From positions 1-52,911 of the forward strand of contig JASJCB010000083.1 in NCBI GenBank assembly GCA_030066195.1: a stretch of DNA of 52,911 bases, written 5' to 3'. Shown here one piece after another: positions 35,240 through 42,121 of this stretch (position 1 is the first letter of the stretch; each line of letters opens with the position of its first letter). The position numbers and the translations under genes are program-made. The notes beneath the pieces are model-generated. The model worked only from the letters and a program-made list of their open reading frames with translations, made no database searches and was not told the DNA's origin. The DNA is from Acidobacteriota bacterium. GTDB lineage: Bacteria; Acidobacteriota; Holophagae; Acanthopleuribacterales; Acanthopleuribacteraceae.

Positions 35240-35468
35240 AAATCGTGCAATTTATATTGCAGAAGTACCATTGGGTGTCGCATTCAGACCAGCACACAAG
35301 CGCCTGGCCGATTCTTCCCGCGCCCTCGAGCTGGATACACAGATTCGAGCAGGCGAAATACGCGGTATTACAATCGTTGCAGTAGGTATAGCTTGCCATC
35401 AGGTACTGAGATGCGCCGAAGGCCAGGGAAAAACACAGGCCGAGGGAAAACATTGCTTTTTTGATCAT
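35238..35468 (-). CDS. secreted eight-cysteine peptide 2
   Basis: The 76-residue precursor has a signal peptide nearly identical to copy 1 (M-I-K-K-A-M-F-S-L-G-L-C-F-S-L..., cut before S-Y-T-Y-C). Cysteine spacing is C-x2-C-x6-C-x3-C-x14-C-x3-C-x6-C-x3-C, so only the first interval differs from copy 1. The loop I-Q-L-E-G-A-G-R-I-G-Q-A-L-V matches the conserved pattern L-E-x-x-G-x-I-G-x-A. The mature chain is aromatic (Y, F, W) and mildly acidic, unlike cationic antimicrobials. AAGGAG lies 6 bases before ATG 35468. Gene 1 starts 121 bp further on. Confidence 0.8.
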   Translation of the reverse strand: MIKKAMFSLGLCFSLAFGASQYLMASYTYCNDCNTAYFACSNLCIQLEGAGRIGQALVCWSECDTQWYFCNINCTI

Positions 35469-35559
35469 GGTCAACTCCTTGACTAATTGATGGTTCTGGT
35501 TGATAGATAATGTCGGATCGGGTTTACCGACAGAATTGGAGGGTTTTTCTCTTCCCGTA

Positions 35560-35606
35560 AGCGGGTTCCGAGGCCGGCCCTTGCCCGCGGAGCCCCGGAG
35601 CCCGCT
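35560..35606. terminator. conserved hairpin after peptide gene 3
   Basis: Outer stem agcggg (35560-35565) with cccgct (35601-35606) and inner GGTTCC/GGAGCC-type pairing. It lies 21 bp after the gene 3 stop and is homologous in position and sequence to 35204-35239. Confidence 0.5.
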
Positions 35607-35627
35607 CCCGAAAGGAGAAAAACAAAC

Positions 35628-35855
35628 TTAGAGGAGGCACTCCCGGTCGCAACTGACCTTCTGTTGCATGCAAACCGATTCGCACAGAAGCTGTTCGCCG
35701 AATCCGGGCAGCCGCTCGCAGGCACTAAGGCAAGCGTTGAAGTCCTGCCAACAACTCTCATAACACCAGGTTGGTTGGCCGGCGGCCAGGTATTGGGACG
35801 CCCCTAAAACCAGGGAGAAACAAAGGCCGAGGGCGAACACTGCTTTTTTGATCAT
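35628..35855 (-). CDS. secreted eight-cysteine peptide 3
   Basis: The 75-residue precursor has a signal peptide M-I-K-K-A-V-F-A-L-G-L-C-F-S-L..., cut before G-Q-P-T-W-C. Spacing is C-x3-C-x6-C-x3-C-x11-C-x3-C-x6-C-x3-C, with the middle loop three residues shorter than in the paralogues. It is the most diverged copy in the mature part and first in transcription order. AAGGAG stands 6 bases before the ATG, and the leader (tgatcgatcaaggag) resembles that of the other copies. Function unknown: toxin, effector, metal or redox protein are all possible. Confidence 0.8.
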   Translation of the reverse strand: MIKKAVFALGLCFSLVLGASQYLAAGQPTWCYESCWQDFNACLSACERLPGFGEQLLCESVCMQQKVSCDRECLL

Positions 35856-36225
35856 TTTTGGCTCCTTGATCGATCAATGATTTGGGTTAAGTAGAGGCGT
35901 CCCCAACCGGACACGATACAAGAACGCCTCCAAGGATACGGGCGTCGCGGGAGGTTTGTGACCCTCCCGGCCCGATTTCAAGGCGAGTATTCGTTTATCC
36001 CGGCCACAAGGTTACTGACCTGTTCCTGAATCGATCCTAACCAGGTAACTATCTCTAAAAAAACAGTATCGATGATAATCTGACATTCGTATTGCAAGGG
36101 GAAGGGCGGGTTGAAAGAAAAAGGGCGACGATCACCCTCCGCGGAAGCCGAGGCAACCTGAAGAAGCCCGAAACGCCGCTGATCCGAGCAACAGTTTTTA
36201 ATATAAAAGCAGGGCGATCGACGCC
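35856..36225. other. intergenic region before the peptide genes
   Basis: This 370-bp stretch must contain the promoter for peptide gene 3, but no convincing -35/-10 pair was found. A 7-bp inverted repeat gaggcgt/acgcctc occurs about 45-75 bp upstream of the start. Directly after the pyrE stop a weak hairpin (36211-36225) is followed on the minus strand by tttt. No genes are seen. Confidence 0.5.
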
Positions 36226-36867
36226 TTAAGCAATATGATTATCGGACCAGGCTTGGGGATCTTCGCGCCATTGGAGGACGGTTTGCTTTTCTTCGGCGTT
36301 CAACTGCTGCCTGTTTTCGGCTACATCCAACAAGGAAGCCAGGTCGGTGAGACTGTCATAAGGGTATCCGGCCTCTGCAAAGCCGTTGACGGCGCGACGC
36401 ATGCCGTATTGGAAGACCGCGGCAATACCGACCACCTTGCCGCCCGCTTCCTCCACGGCCCGTGCAGCCTTAATGGAGCTGCCGCCCGTGGAAATGAGAT
36501 CCTCGATGACCACCACGCGGGCGCCCTTGGGGAGTCGTCCTTCGATGAGGTTCTTCTTACCGTGCTTTTTCTCCGCGGAGCGAATATAGACCATGGGCAG
36601 GTCCATCAATTCGGCGACCCAGGCCGCATGTGGAATACCCGCGGTGGCGGTGCCCGCAATGATTTGCGGTTGCCAACCCAATTCGGCGATCATCTTGGTG
36701 AAGGCGTCCGCTACCTTGCGGCGTTCATGGACCGTGCTGATGATCAGGCGGTTGTCGCAATAGAGTGGAGAGCGCAGGCCGCTGGCCCAGGTGAAGGGTT
36801 TTTTGGGGGATACCGCAACGGCTTCCAAGTCTAAAAGTATTGCGGCGATGTCATGTGCACGGCTCAT
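36226..36867 (-). CDS. pyrE: orotate phosphoribosyltransferase
   Basis: PyrE joins orotate to PRPP to form OMP in pyrimidine synthesis. The 213 residues show F-T-W-A-S-G-L-R-S-P-L-Y-C-D near residue 26, the A-G-T-A-T-A-G-I-P-H-A segment near 73, the K-K-H-G-K-K-N loop near 100 and the PRPP motif V-V-V-I-E-D-L-I-S-T-G-G-S near 119. ATG 36867 is preferred to 36885 because GGAG lies 10 bases before it, and the upstream ATG overlaps the ribosome-binding site. A terminator separates it from the preceding TPR gene. Confidence 0.93.
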   Translation of the reverse strand: MSRAHDIAAILLDLEAVAVSPKKPFTWASGLRSPLYCDNRLIISTVHERRKVADAFTKMIAELGWQPQIIAGTATAGIPHAAWVAELMDLPMVYIRSAEKKHGKKNLIEGRLPKGARVVVIEDLISTGGSSIKAARAVEEAGGKVVGIAAVFQYGMRRAVNGFAEAGYPYDSLTDLASLLDVAENRQQLNAEEKQTVLQWREDPQAWSDNHIA

Positions 36868-36885
36868 GATGGGATCTCTCCTCAT

Positions 36886-36919
36886 AGAAAAAGGGCAGGA
36901 ACCGGCGGTCCCTGCCCTT
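36886..36919 (-). terminator. rho-independent terminator after the exb/TPR operon
   Basis: On the minus strand a perfect 9-bp stem (aagggcagg/cctgccctt, 36919-36911 with 36899-36891) with an 11-nt loop is followed by a run of T (36892-36888). It starts 24 bp after the stop of the TPR gene and closes that operon before pyrE. Confidence 0.9.
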
Positions 36920-36943
36920 GGATATGGTGAATGCAGACTCGCT

Positions 36944-38425
36944 TTATTTATCGCGAGCGGCGTAGACTTGTTTCATTTCATTGAAACGCGGGTAGTACTT
37001 CTGGCCGCCGCATTTTTCAGCGGCTTTGATGTACTTGGTCAGCGTTTTGAACTCTTCGACCAGGGTCTTGCGATCGTTGGAAATCGCTTCTTCACCAAGC
37101 TTGATGGCGGCGGCGAGTTCCTCGGTGGCCTGTTGCAGGTGCTTTTCCTTGTTCTTTTCCAGCAGGCGAAGGTTGCCCCTGATGGTCTTCTGGACCTCGG
37201 AGATGTTGGTCAGCGTGGTGGTGTGGTTGTCCTTATCGGTAGCCACGTTGCTGGTGAGAATTTCAAGGTTATTGGAAGCACGCTTCAACTCACCTTGGAG
37301 AGCCTGTTTGGCTTGGGGCGAAGTCACGGTTTTGATACCCAGATTCAGGACATCCACGGCCGCTTTCTGGCGGGGAATGTCAGGTCCGTCGCAGCCCTGC
37401 TTCTGCTTCTGGTGGCAGTGCGCGGTGAAGGAGTAGACGCGGGGATCCTGCGTGAGACCCTTGTCCATGGCTTTTTTGAAGGTGTTGATGGCAGTCGCGA
37501 ATTGCTTGTCGGCCATTTGGCAGCTACCGATGGAGAAGAGCACCTCGCCGTCGTTCGGTCTTTTGGCGGCAACGGCCTGGAAGACGGCGATGGCGTCCTT
37601 GTAACGCTTGGCGCCTTGCAGGGCCAGGCCCTTTTTGTTGATCATGTCCACGTCATCGGGCCAGGACTTGAGGTAGCGCTCGATGTAAGAGACAGCCTTG
37701 TTGTAAGCGGCGGTTTTGCCGGCGCCCTTGCTCTTCTCCACGATCTGGAATTGCAGGTTGACGATGAAGGTGTGCGCCCTCTTTTCCTTTTCATTGCGGC
37801 GAATAACATCCTGGAATGCCTGGATGCTTTTTTCCAGCGAGCTGATACCGCCCTTCAAGTTACCGATCTTGTACTGGGCAAAAGCCTTTTGGAAGGAAGC
37901 CTCGATTTGAAGGTCCTTGCGATTGGTGGGCTTCTTCAGGGCCTCGGAAAAACTGACCACGGCTTTGCTGAAGTAGGACTGGGCCTTGCTGCGGTCGCCC
38001 TTGGCGATTTGCATTTCACATTGACCGCGGTTGAAATAAAGGTCGAAGTGTTTCTCTTCACCGGAGAGCTTGATGAGATCGGTAAAAGCCTGGATCGCCT
38101 TGTCGTATTTCTTCTGGATTTTGTAGGTGTTGGCCATCGCATGCTTGATCTTGGGGATCTCGGAGGTGGGGGGCTCCAGAGTTAGCGAGTCGTTGAAGTT
38201 GCGCAACGCTTCGTCGTACTTCTTCAGCTTTTGGTTGCAATAGCCCTTGAGCATGATGGGGAAATACCAATCGGGGTGGCTGGCGATCGATTCTTCCAAA
38301 AGGACAATCGCTTCTTTGTACTGGCGCGACTTGAACAACTCCATAGCACGCTTGTGCTCGTCTTGGGCGAGGCCGGGCAACGCGATGCCCGCCAGGAATA
38401 CGAACAGAACCAGTCCGTTTTTCAT
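36944..38425 (-). CDS. exported TPR-repeat protein of the exb operon
   Basis: The 493-residue protein has a signal peptide (M-K-N-G-L-V-L-F-V-F-L-A-G-I-A-L, cut after G-L-A). TPR repeats cover residues about 22-330 (for example Y-K-E-A-I-V-L-L-E-E-S-I-A-S-H-P, Y-D-E-A-L-R-N-F-N-D-S-L, Y-D-K-A-I-Q-A-F-T). The C-terminal third (about 370-480) is a long charged coiled coil. It is the final gene of the exbB-exbD-exbD-tonB-DUF4388-TPR series and probably acts in the periplasm. A role in a TonB-type energised complex is suggested by context only. Confidence 0.8.
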   Translation of the reverse strand: MKNGLVLFVFLAGIALPGLAQDEHKRAMELFKSRQYKEAIVLLEESIASHPDWYFPIMLKGYCNQKLKKYDEALRNFNDSLTLEPPTSEIPKIKHAMANTYKIQKKYDKAIQAFTDLIKLSGEEKHFDLYFNRGQCEMQIAKGDRSKAQSYFSKAVVSFSEALKKPTNRKDLQIEASFQKAFAQYKIGNLKGGISSLEKSIQAFQDVIRRNEKEKRAHTFIVNLQFQIVEKSKGAGKTAAYNKAVSYIERYLKSWPDDVDMINKKGLALQGAKRYKDAIAVFQAVAAKRPNDGEVLFSIGSCQMADKQFATAINTFKKAMDKGLTQDPRVYSFTAHCHQKQKQGCDGPDIPRQKAAVDVLNLGIKTVTSPQAKQALQGELKRASNNLEILTSNVATDKDNHTTTLTNISEVQKTIRGNLRLLEKNKEKHLQQATEELAAAIKLGEEAISNDRKTLVEEFKTLTKYIKAAEKCGGQKYYPRFNEMKQVYAARDK

Positions 38426-38471
38426 CTTTTAAAACTCCTTGCTTCCGGGACCCGCTTCGGCAAATCGAGGC

Positions 38472-39323
38472 TTAGGGTTCTTTGATGATTCGTTTCAAAC
38501 CCGCGGTCAATTCCTTCGACTTTTCGGGACCTTCCAATATCTGGGCGGCCTTGACGATTTGACTGGCCGCTTCTATTACGGCGGAAATACCCTTGCCCTG
38601 GTTGACGTTTTTGACACCATTGGCGCAGTGCCGTTGGATGACACTGTGGGCAATTTCACCGAGTACATTTTTACTGTACTGGTAGATTTTCTCTACCTTG
38701 TTCGAAAGCCATTCGACTTCTTCTTCCGGACTGCGAGCGGCGCCCTGTTTGGGCTTTCGATTATCCAATGGATTAGCATCGGGGCTGGCTTTCGGGGTTT
38801 CGCGCAAGTGAACCAGACCGCTGGCGACCAGACCATAAACCAGTTTGGCGACTTCCATGGCGGGCAGGTGGGTCATTTCGGCGATGCGGTTGATGCTGTT
38901 CACGCCGTTGATTTTGGAGAGAACATGCCATTCCTGAGTGTTGAAGCTGACCTTTTTGTGGCCCAGCGAATCCAACTCGGGAATGAGGTCGAGCGACGGG
39001 ATACGCTTACTGAGCACCCGCCATTCATCCAATTTGCGCGCAACTTCCATAAGGATTTTCGTGTTGGGCTTGGCGACCGTCTTGTTGGGTGGCGCCACAT
39101 CCTGGTCGAAACGGAATTGGCCTTTGTCCCAAATGGCCAGCGCGTAAATGGCCTCTTCGCCCTGTGTCTTACCACAGACAGCGTGGACAATATTGCCTTC
39201 TTCCAAATAGATTCGACCCTCAGCCTGGTCCCGAGTAAGGACGAAACACCCCGATTTGGCACTCACACTCATCAGTTGGATGACGTCTGGTAACTTAACC
39301 TCTTCGAGAGAACCTTGAAACAT
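38472..39323 (-). CDS. DUF4388 (PATAN) domain protein
   Basis: The 283-residue cytosolic protein opens with the DUF4388 signature (F-Q-G-S-L-E-E-V-K-L-P-D-V-I-Q-L-M, then G-R-I-Y-L-E-E-G-N-I-V-H-A and G-E-E-A-I-Y). This domain is common in Deltaproteobacteria and Acidobacteria and links to gliding or signalling. Residues about 140-175 could be a winged-helix-like turn (S-I-N-R-I-A-E-M-T-H). The linker near 185-205 is Pro/Lys-rich, and the C-terminal part is helical. It lies between tonB and the TPR gene, so it may control or localise the complex. Confidence 0.75.
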   Translation of the reverse strand: MFQGSLEEVKLPDVIQLMSVSAKSGCFVLTRDQAEGRIYLEEGNIVHAVCGKTQGEEAIYALAIWDKGQFRFDQDVAPPNKTVAKPNTKILMEVARKLDEWRVLSKRIPSLDLIPELDSLGHKKVSFNTQEWHVLSKINGVNSINRIAEMTHLPAMEVAKLVYGLVASGLVHLRETPKASPDANPLDNRKPKQGAARSPEEEVEWLSNKVEKIYQYSKNVLGEIAHSVIQRHCANGVKNVNQGKGISAVIEAASQIVKAAQILEGPEKSKELTAGLKRIIKEP

Positions 39324-39379
39324 GCATCACACCTGACAGCAATATAGAGATCGAGGCGTTCCGAAACCTACCCCAGGGA

Positions 39380-40102
39380 CTACTGTAACACGAAATCGAT
39401 TTTAAGGGTCATACGGACATCGGCGGCTTTGTTGTTCACCTTACCGGGGAGGAACTCCCACTGGCGAAGCGCCGCGGCCGCTTCTTCCTCAAAACCGAAT
39501 TTCCCTTTACCCAGGCCGCGCAAAACCTTGATGTCGTCAACGGCGCCGTCTTTACGCAGGATGGCTTCCAGGATCACGTAACCCTGGAGACGAATCTTGA
39601 CCGCACGTTCGGGATATTTAGGCGTTACCTTCTTGGTGAAGATGGGCGGTTCCACACCGACCTGACCCACGCGGGCAATGGTGTCACCCTGGGGTTCGGG
39701 AGGGCCGTCGGGAATACCGATTTCCCAATCTTCGGTGGGCAGGATATCGGGTTCGGGCGGGGGATCCGGCTCGACCACGGGTTCCGGCTCATCCGGGGTG
39801 AGGTCGGGCATCGGGATCTTTTTGGTTTTCTTGTCTTTGGTTTTGACTCTTTCGAGGGGTTTTTCGGGGGGCGGCTTCAACACTTTCCGCTTTTGCGGTA
39901 GTTGTTCGTCCTTGTCCACATCGAAAACTTTGCCGCCGAAACTGAAGCCGGGCATCCAGATCATTGCCAGGCCGAAGTACAGGGCGATGCACAGGGACAA
40001 CTTCATGTAGCTGTTACTACCCGCATCGGCGAAAGCCATATCCATAAAAGCGGAATGGTCTTCTCCGTCCCCAAAATCAAGGTGGATCTTTTCTTCCTTC
40101 AT
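39380..40102 (-). CDS. energy transducer TonB-family protein
   Basis: The 240-residue protein has a cytosolic N terminus, one membrane helix near residues 33-50 (L-S-L-C-I-A-L-Y-F-G-L-A-M-I-W), and a long Pro/Glu/Lys-rich spacer (about 65-135). The C-terminal TonB domain follows (about 150-240: P-K-Y-P-E-R-A-V-K-I-R-L-Q-G-Y-V-I-L-E-A-I-L and L-R-Q-W-E-F-L-P-G-K). TonB relays the proton-motive force from ExbB/ExbD to outer-membrane receptors. ATG 40102 is preferred over TTG 40108 because GGAG is then spaced 7 bases before it. Confidence 0.88.
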   Translation of the reverse strand: MKEEKIHLDFGDGEDHSAFMDMAFADAGSNSYMKLSLCIALYFGLAMIWMPGFSFGGKVFDVDKDEQLPQKRKVLKPPPEKPLERVKTKDKKTKKIPMPDLTPDEPEPVVEPDPPPEPDILPTEDWEIGIPDGPPEPQGDTIARVGQVGVEPPIFTKKVTPKYPERAVKIRLQGYVILEAILRKDGAVDDIKVLRGLGKGKFGFEEEAAAALRQWEFLPGKVNNKAADVRMTLKIDFVLQ

Positions 40103-40207
40103 AGCCAATCTCCTGATTTTGACTCATATAATGAGCGTTTGCCCGGAAGGCGAACTCCCGGAATGTGCCAATGGAAAACGGCCGGACAGAGTCCGGCCGT
40201 CAGCGTG

Positions 40208-40666
40208 TTATTGGTTGTATTCCTGGTACCGTTCTGCCTCATCCTTGGAGGGGATGGTAATGGCCAGGTCCTGCTTCATGTGTGTGGCAAGCTTTTTGAG
40301 CTGGTTCATGACAGCCACCATGTCCCCGTAGGGCGCCTCAGGATTCGTGTGAATAATGATGGGCTTCCGGGGGTTCGCTTGAACCTTGGTGTTGACATAC
40401 TCATAGATCTGGTCGACCTGAGACATCGAGTAGCTGTTCTTGTCCATCTCGAACTGGCCGCCGGGAAAGATGACGATGTAGATGGCCTCATCCGGTTCGA
40501 TTGCGTCGTCCACGTCGTCCTTGGGAGGCAGCATGTGCTCCATCCCCTTGTTGGCCGAGAAAACGGTCGTCAACATAAAGAAAACGATCAACAAGAACGC
40601 AATGTCCGCCATCGATGCGGTTGGGATTTCAGCCTTTTCCTTCTTCATATCCAGATTCATTGCCAT
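40208..40666 (-). CDS. ExbD/TolR-family biopolymer transport protein
   Basis: The 152-residue protein has a short cytosolic N terminus, one membrane helix (I-P-T-A-S-M-A-D-I-A-F-L-L-I-V-F-F-M) with the conserved Asp that carries protons, and a periplasmic domain. It resembles the next gene upstream, and the two probably arose by duplication; paired ExbD proteins are common in TonB-linked systems of Acidobacteria and Bacteroidetes. Start ATG 40666 has AAGGAGG 8 bases upstream. It is third in the exb operon. Confidence 0.9.
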   Translation of the reverse strand: MAMNLDMKKEKAEIPTASMADIAFLLIVFFMLTTVFSANKGMEHMLPPKDDVDDAIEPDEAIYIVIFPGGQFEMDKNSYSMSQVDQIYEYVNTKVQANPRKPIIIHTNPEAPYGDMVAVMNQLKKLATHMKQDLAITIPSKDEAERYQEYNQ

Positions 40667-40678
40667 GGTGCTGCCTCC

Positions 40679-41101
40679 TTATTCCGTGCCTTGTTCGGTC
40701 AGGAACTTAAGGTTGGTAACGCCTGCATCTCGAATCTGGTCGAGAACATCATCGATCAAGGCATACTTGACCCCCGAGTCCGCCTTGATGACGACCGGCT
40801 TGTTGGGGTTCTTCTGCATCCAGGAGGATGCGTGAACCGCAATGTCTTCCTTGTTCACAAGCGCCGCGTCTTCGATACCGTCGGACGCTTTGATGACCCC
40901 GTTGAGTTGGATGATCACGAAAGCAGATTCCTTGATTACCTCTTGACGGGTGTCCTTGTGACTACTCGGAAGCTCCACCTGCGTTTTGTCCACCTGGAAA
41001 ACGGTGGAGATCATGAAGAACACAATCAGCAGAAACGCAATGTCGGCCATGGACGCCGTGGGGATCACGGCCTCCAGAATTTTCGTGCGGGTAATCTTCA
41101 T
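40679..41101 (-). CDS. ExbD/TolR-family biopolymer transport protein
   Basis: The 140-residue protein has the same plan as its neighbour: N-terminal basic segment, the helix I-P-T-A-S-M-A-D-I-A-F-L-L-I-V-F-F-M, and a periplasmic domain with the V-I-K-A-D-S-G-V-K-Y pattern. The proton-carrying Asp is present. GGGAGG precedes the ATG. It stands 29 bp after exbB and 12 bp before the second exbD. Confidence 0.9.
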   Translation of the reverse strand: MKITRTKILEAVIPTASMADIAFLLIVFFMISTVFQVDKTQVELPSSHKDTRQEVIKESAFVIIQLNGVIKASDGIEDAALVNKEDIAVHASSWMQKNPNKPVVIKADSGVKYALIDDVLDQIRDAGVTNLKFLTEQGTE

Positions 41102-41130
41102 AAGCGTTCCTCCCTAAAATGGTATCGGGT

Positions 41131-41748
41131 TTATTCCCGCTCCATATGAGAGAAGGATTCCATGAGTACGGCGGAAGCCGACTCGATTTCGCGAATGAAG
41201 GAGTTGACACGAGTGGTGAAGTAGGAGTAGGCGAGCAACATCGGGATCGAGGTGATCAGACCACCGGCGGTGGTAATCAGAGCCTGCGAAATCCCCTGAG
41301 CAACCATACCGGGGTCGTTCAGTTTGGCCAACGCGTCGAAGGACACGATCATACCGGTCACCGTTCCGAGGAAGCCGATGATCGGAGCCAGGTTGGAAAT
41401 GGTCGACAAAATGGGAAGACCGCGCTCGAGACGTGCAATCTCGTGCATGGCGGCGTTTTCCATCGTTTTTTCGATCTCTTCCTTGGGGTCGCCGTACTTC
41501 ATCAGGCCCGTCTTCAAGATGGAGGCGATGGGGCCTTTGAAAGTTTCGCAAATTTTGACAGCTTCTTTAACGTTTTTACTACGCAGTGCGGCACGAATCT
41601 TCGTCAAGAACTCGGCAGTATTGATCTTGGCCTTACCCAATGCAAAGAAACGCTCGATGATGTAAGCCAGGCCGATCAAGAAAAGTACCAACAAGGGTAC
41701 CATGATGTGAACACCGCCTTTGACGATGTAGTCGATTATCATCCCCAC
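41131..41748 (-). CDS. ExbB/MotA/TolQ-family proton channel protein
   Basis: The 205-residue protein has three membrane helices (near residues 10-30, 105-130, 150-175) and the conserved polar residues of the ExbB channel (I-S-N-L-A-P-I-I-G-F-L-G-T-V-T-G-M). The helix-hairpin I-T-T-A-G-G-L-I-T-S-I-P is typical. The start is probably GTG 41748, because GGGAGG stands 8 bases before it; ATG 41742 two codons further is the alternative. It is the first gene of the operon extending to 36944 and forms the stator with the two ExbD proteins. Confidence 0.9.
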   Translation of the reverse strand: MGMIIDYIVKGGVHIMVPLLVLFLIGLAYIIERFFALGKAKINTAEFLTKIRAALRSKNVKEAVKICETFKGPIASILKTGLMKYGDPKEEIEKTMENAAMHEIARLERGLPILSTISNLAPIIGFLGTVTGMIVSFDALAKLNDPGMVAQGISQALITTAGGLITSIPMLLAYSYFTTRVNSFIREIESASAVLMESFSHMERE

Positions 41749-41918
41749 GAGAGCTACCTCCCAAAATTTTCCGTTAAGTGAGCACATGCCTTCAGGCACG
41801 TGTGAGCGGACAAAAGTCTACAAGGTCCTCCACTGAAAGGGGCGTAAAGTTCCTTTGCAAGCCCATTCTCCGGAGCCGGACTCCAAGAAAACCTGTTTGC
41901 GATTTGTCGCGCTCTATC

Positions 41919-41947
41919 TTTTTATGCTAAGGCCGCGCATGAATCAA
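41919..41947 (-). promoter_or_regulatory. candidate promoter of the exb operon
   Basis: On the minus strand TTGATT (41947-41942) and TAAAAA (41924-41919) are spaced 17 bp, about 170 bp before exbB. Confidence 0.45.
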
Positions 41948-41967
41948 GACATTTATGTAAAAATGTC
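41948..41967. promoter_or_regulatory. palindrome abutting the exb promoter
   Basis: gacattt and aaatgtc flank atgtaa, directly upstream of the -35 hexamer. The position would suit an activator or iron-type regulator; the sequence is not a clear Fur box. Confidence 0.4.
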
Positions 41968-42089
41968 CGTTGTTTTACAAAAAGATTACACATTCGCGGC
42001 CTGCCCTTCAAAAGGGAGGTAGAACCAGTAACGGCGCGGTCTCAGCCGTTTTGCACGTATCTTTTCCGTATCGCTCTTGTGGGGAGAGC

Positions 42090-42112
42090 GCGCGGGCGAT
42101 GACCACCCGCGC
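42090..42112 (-). terminator. hairpin after the RND operon
   Basis: A perfect 7-bp stem (gcgcggg with cccgcgc, loop 9) lies 10 bp after the stop of the last RND gene on the minus strand. The T run is missing, so termination is uncertain. Confidence 0.4.
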
Positions 42113-42121
42113 ATCAAAGGC

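Noticed and set aside
35483..35761. ORF opposite in phase to the third peptide gene
   Set aside because: It overlaps the signal-bearing peptide gene in another frame and shows no export signal or cysteine pattern.
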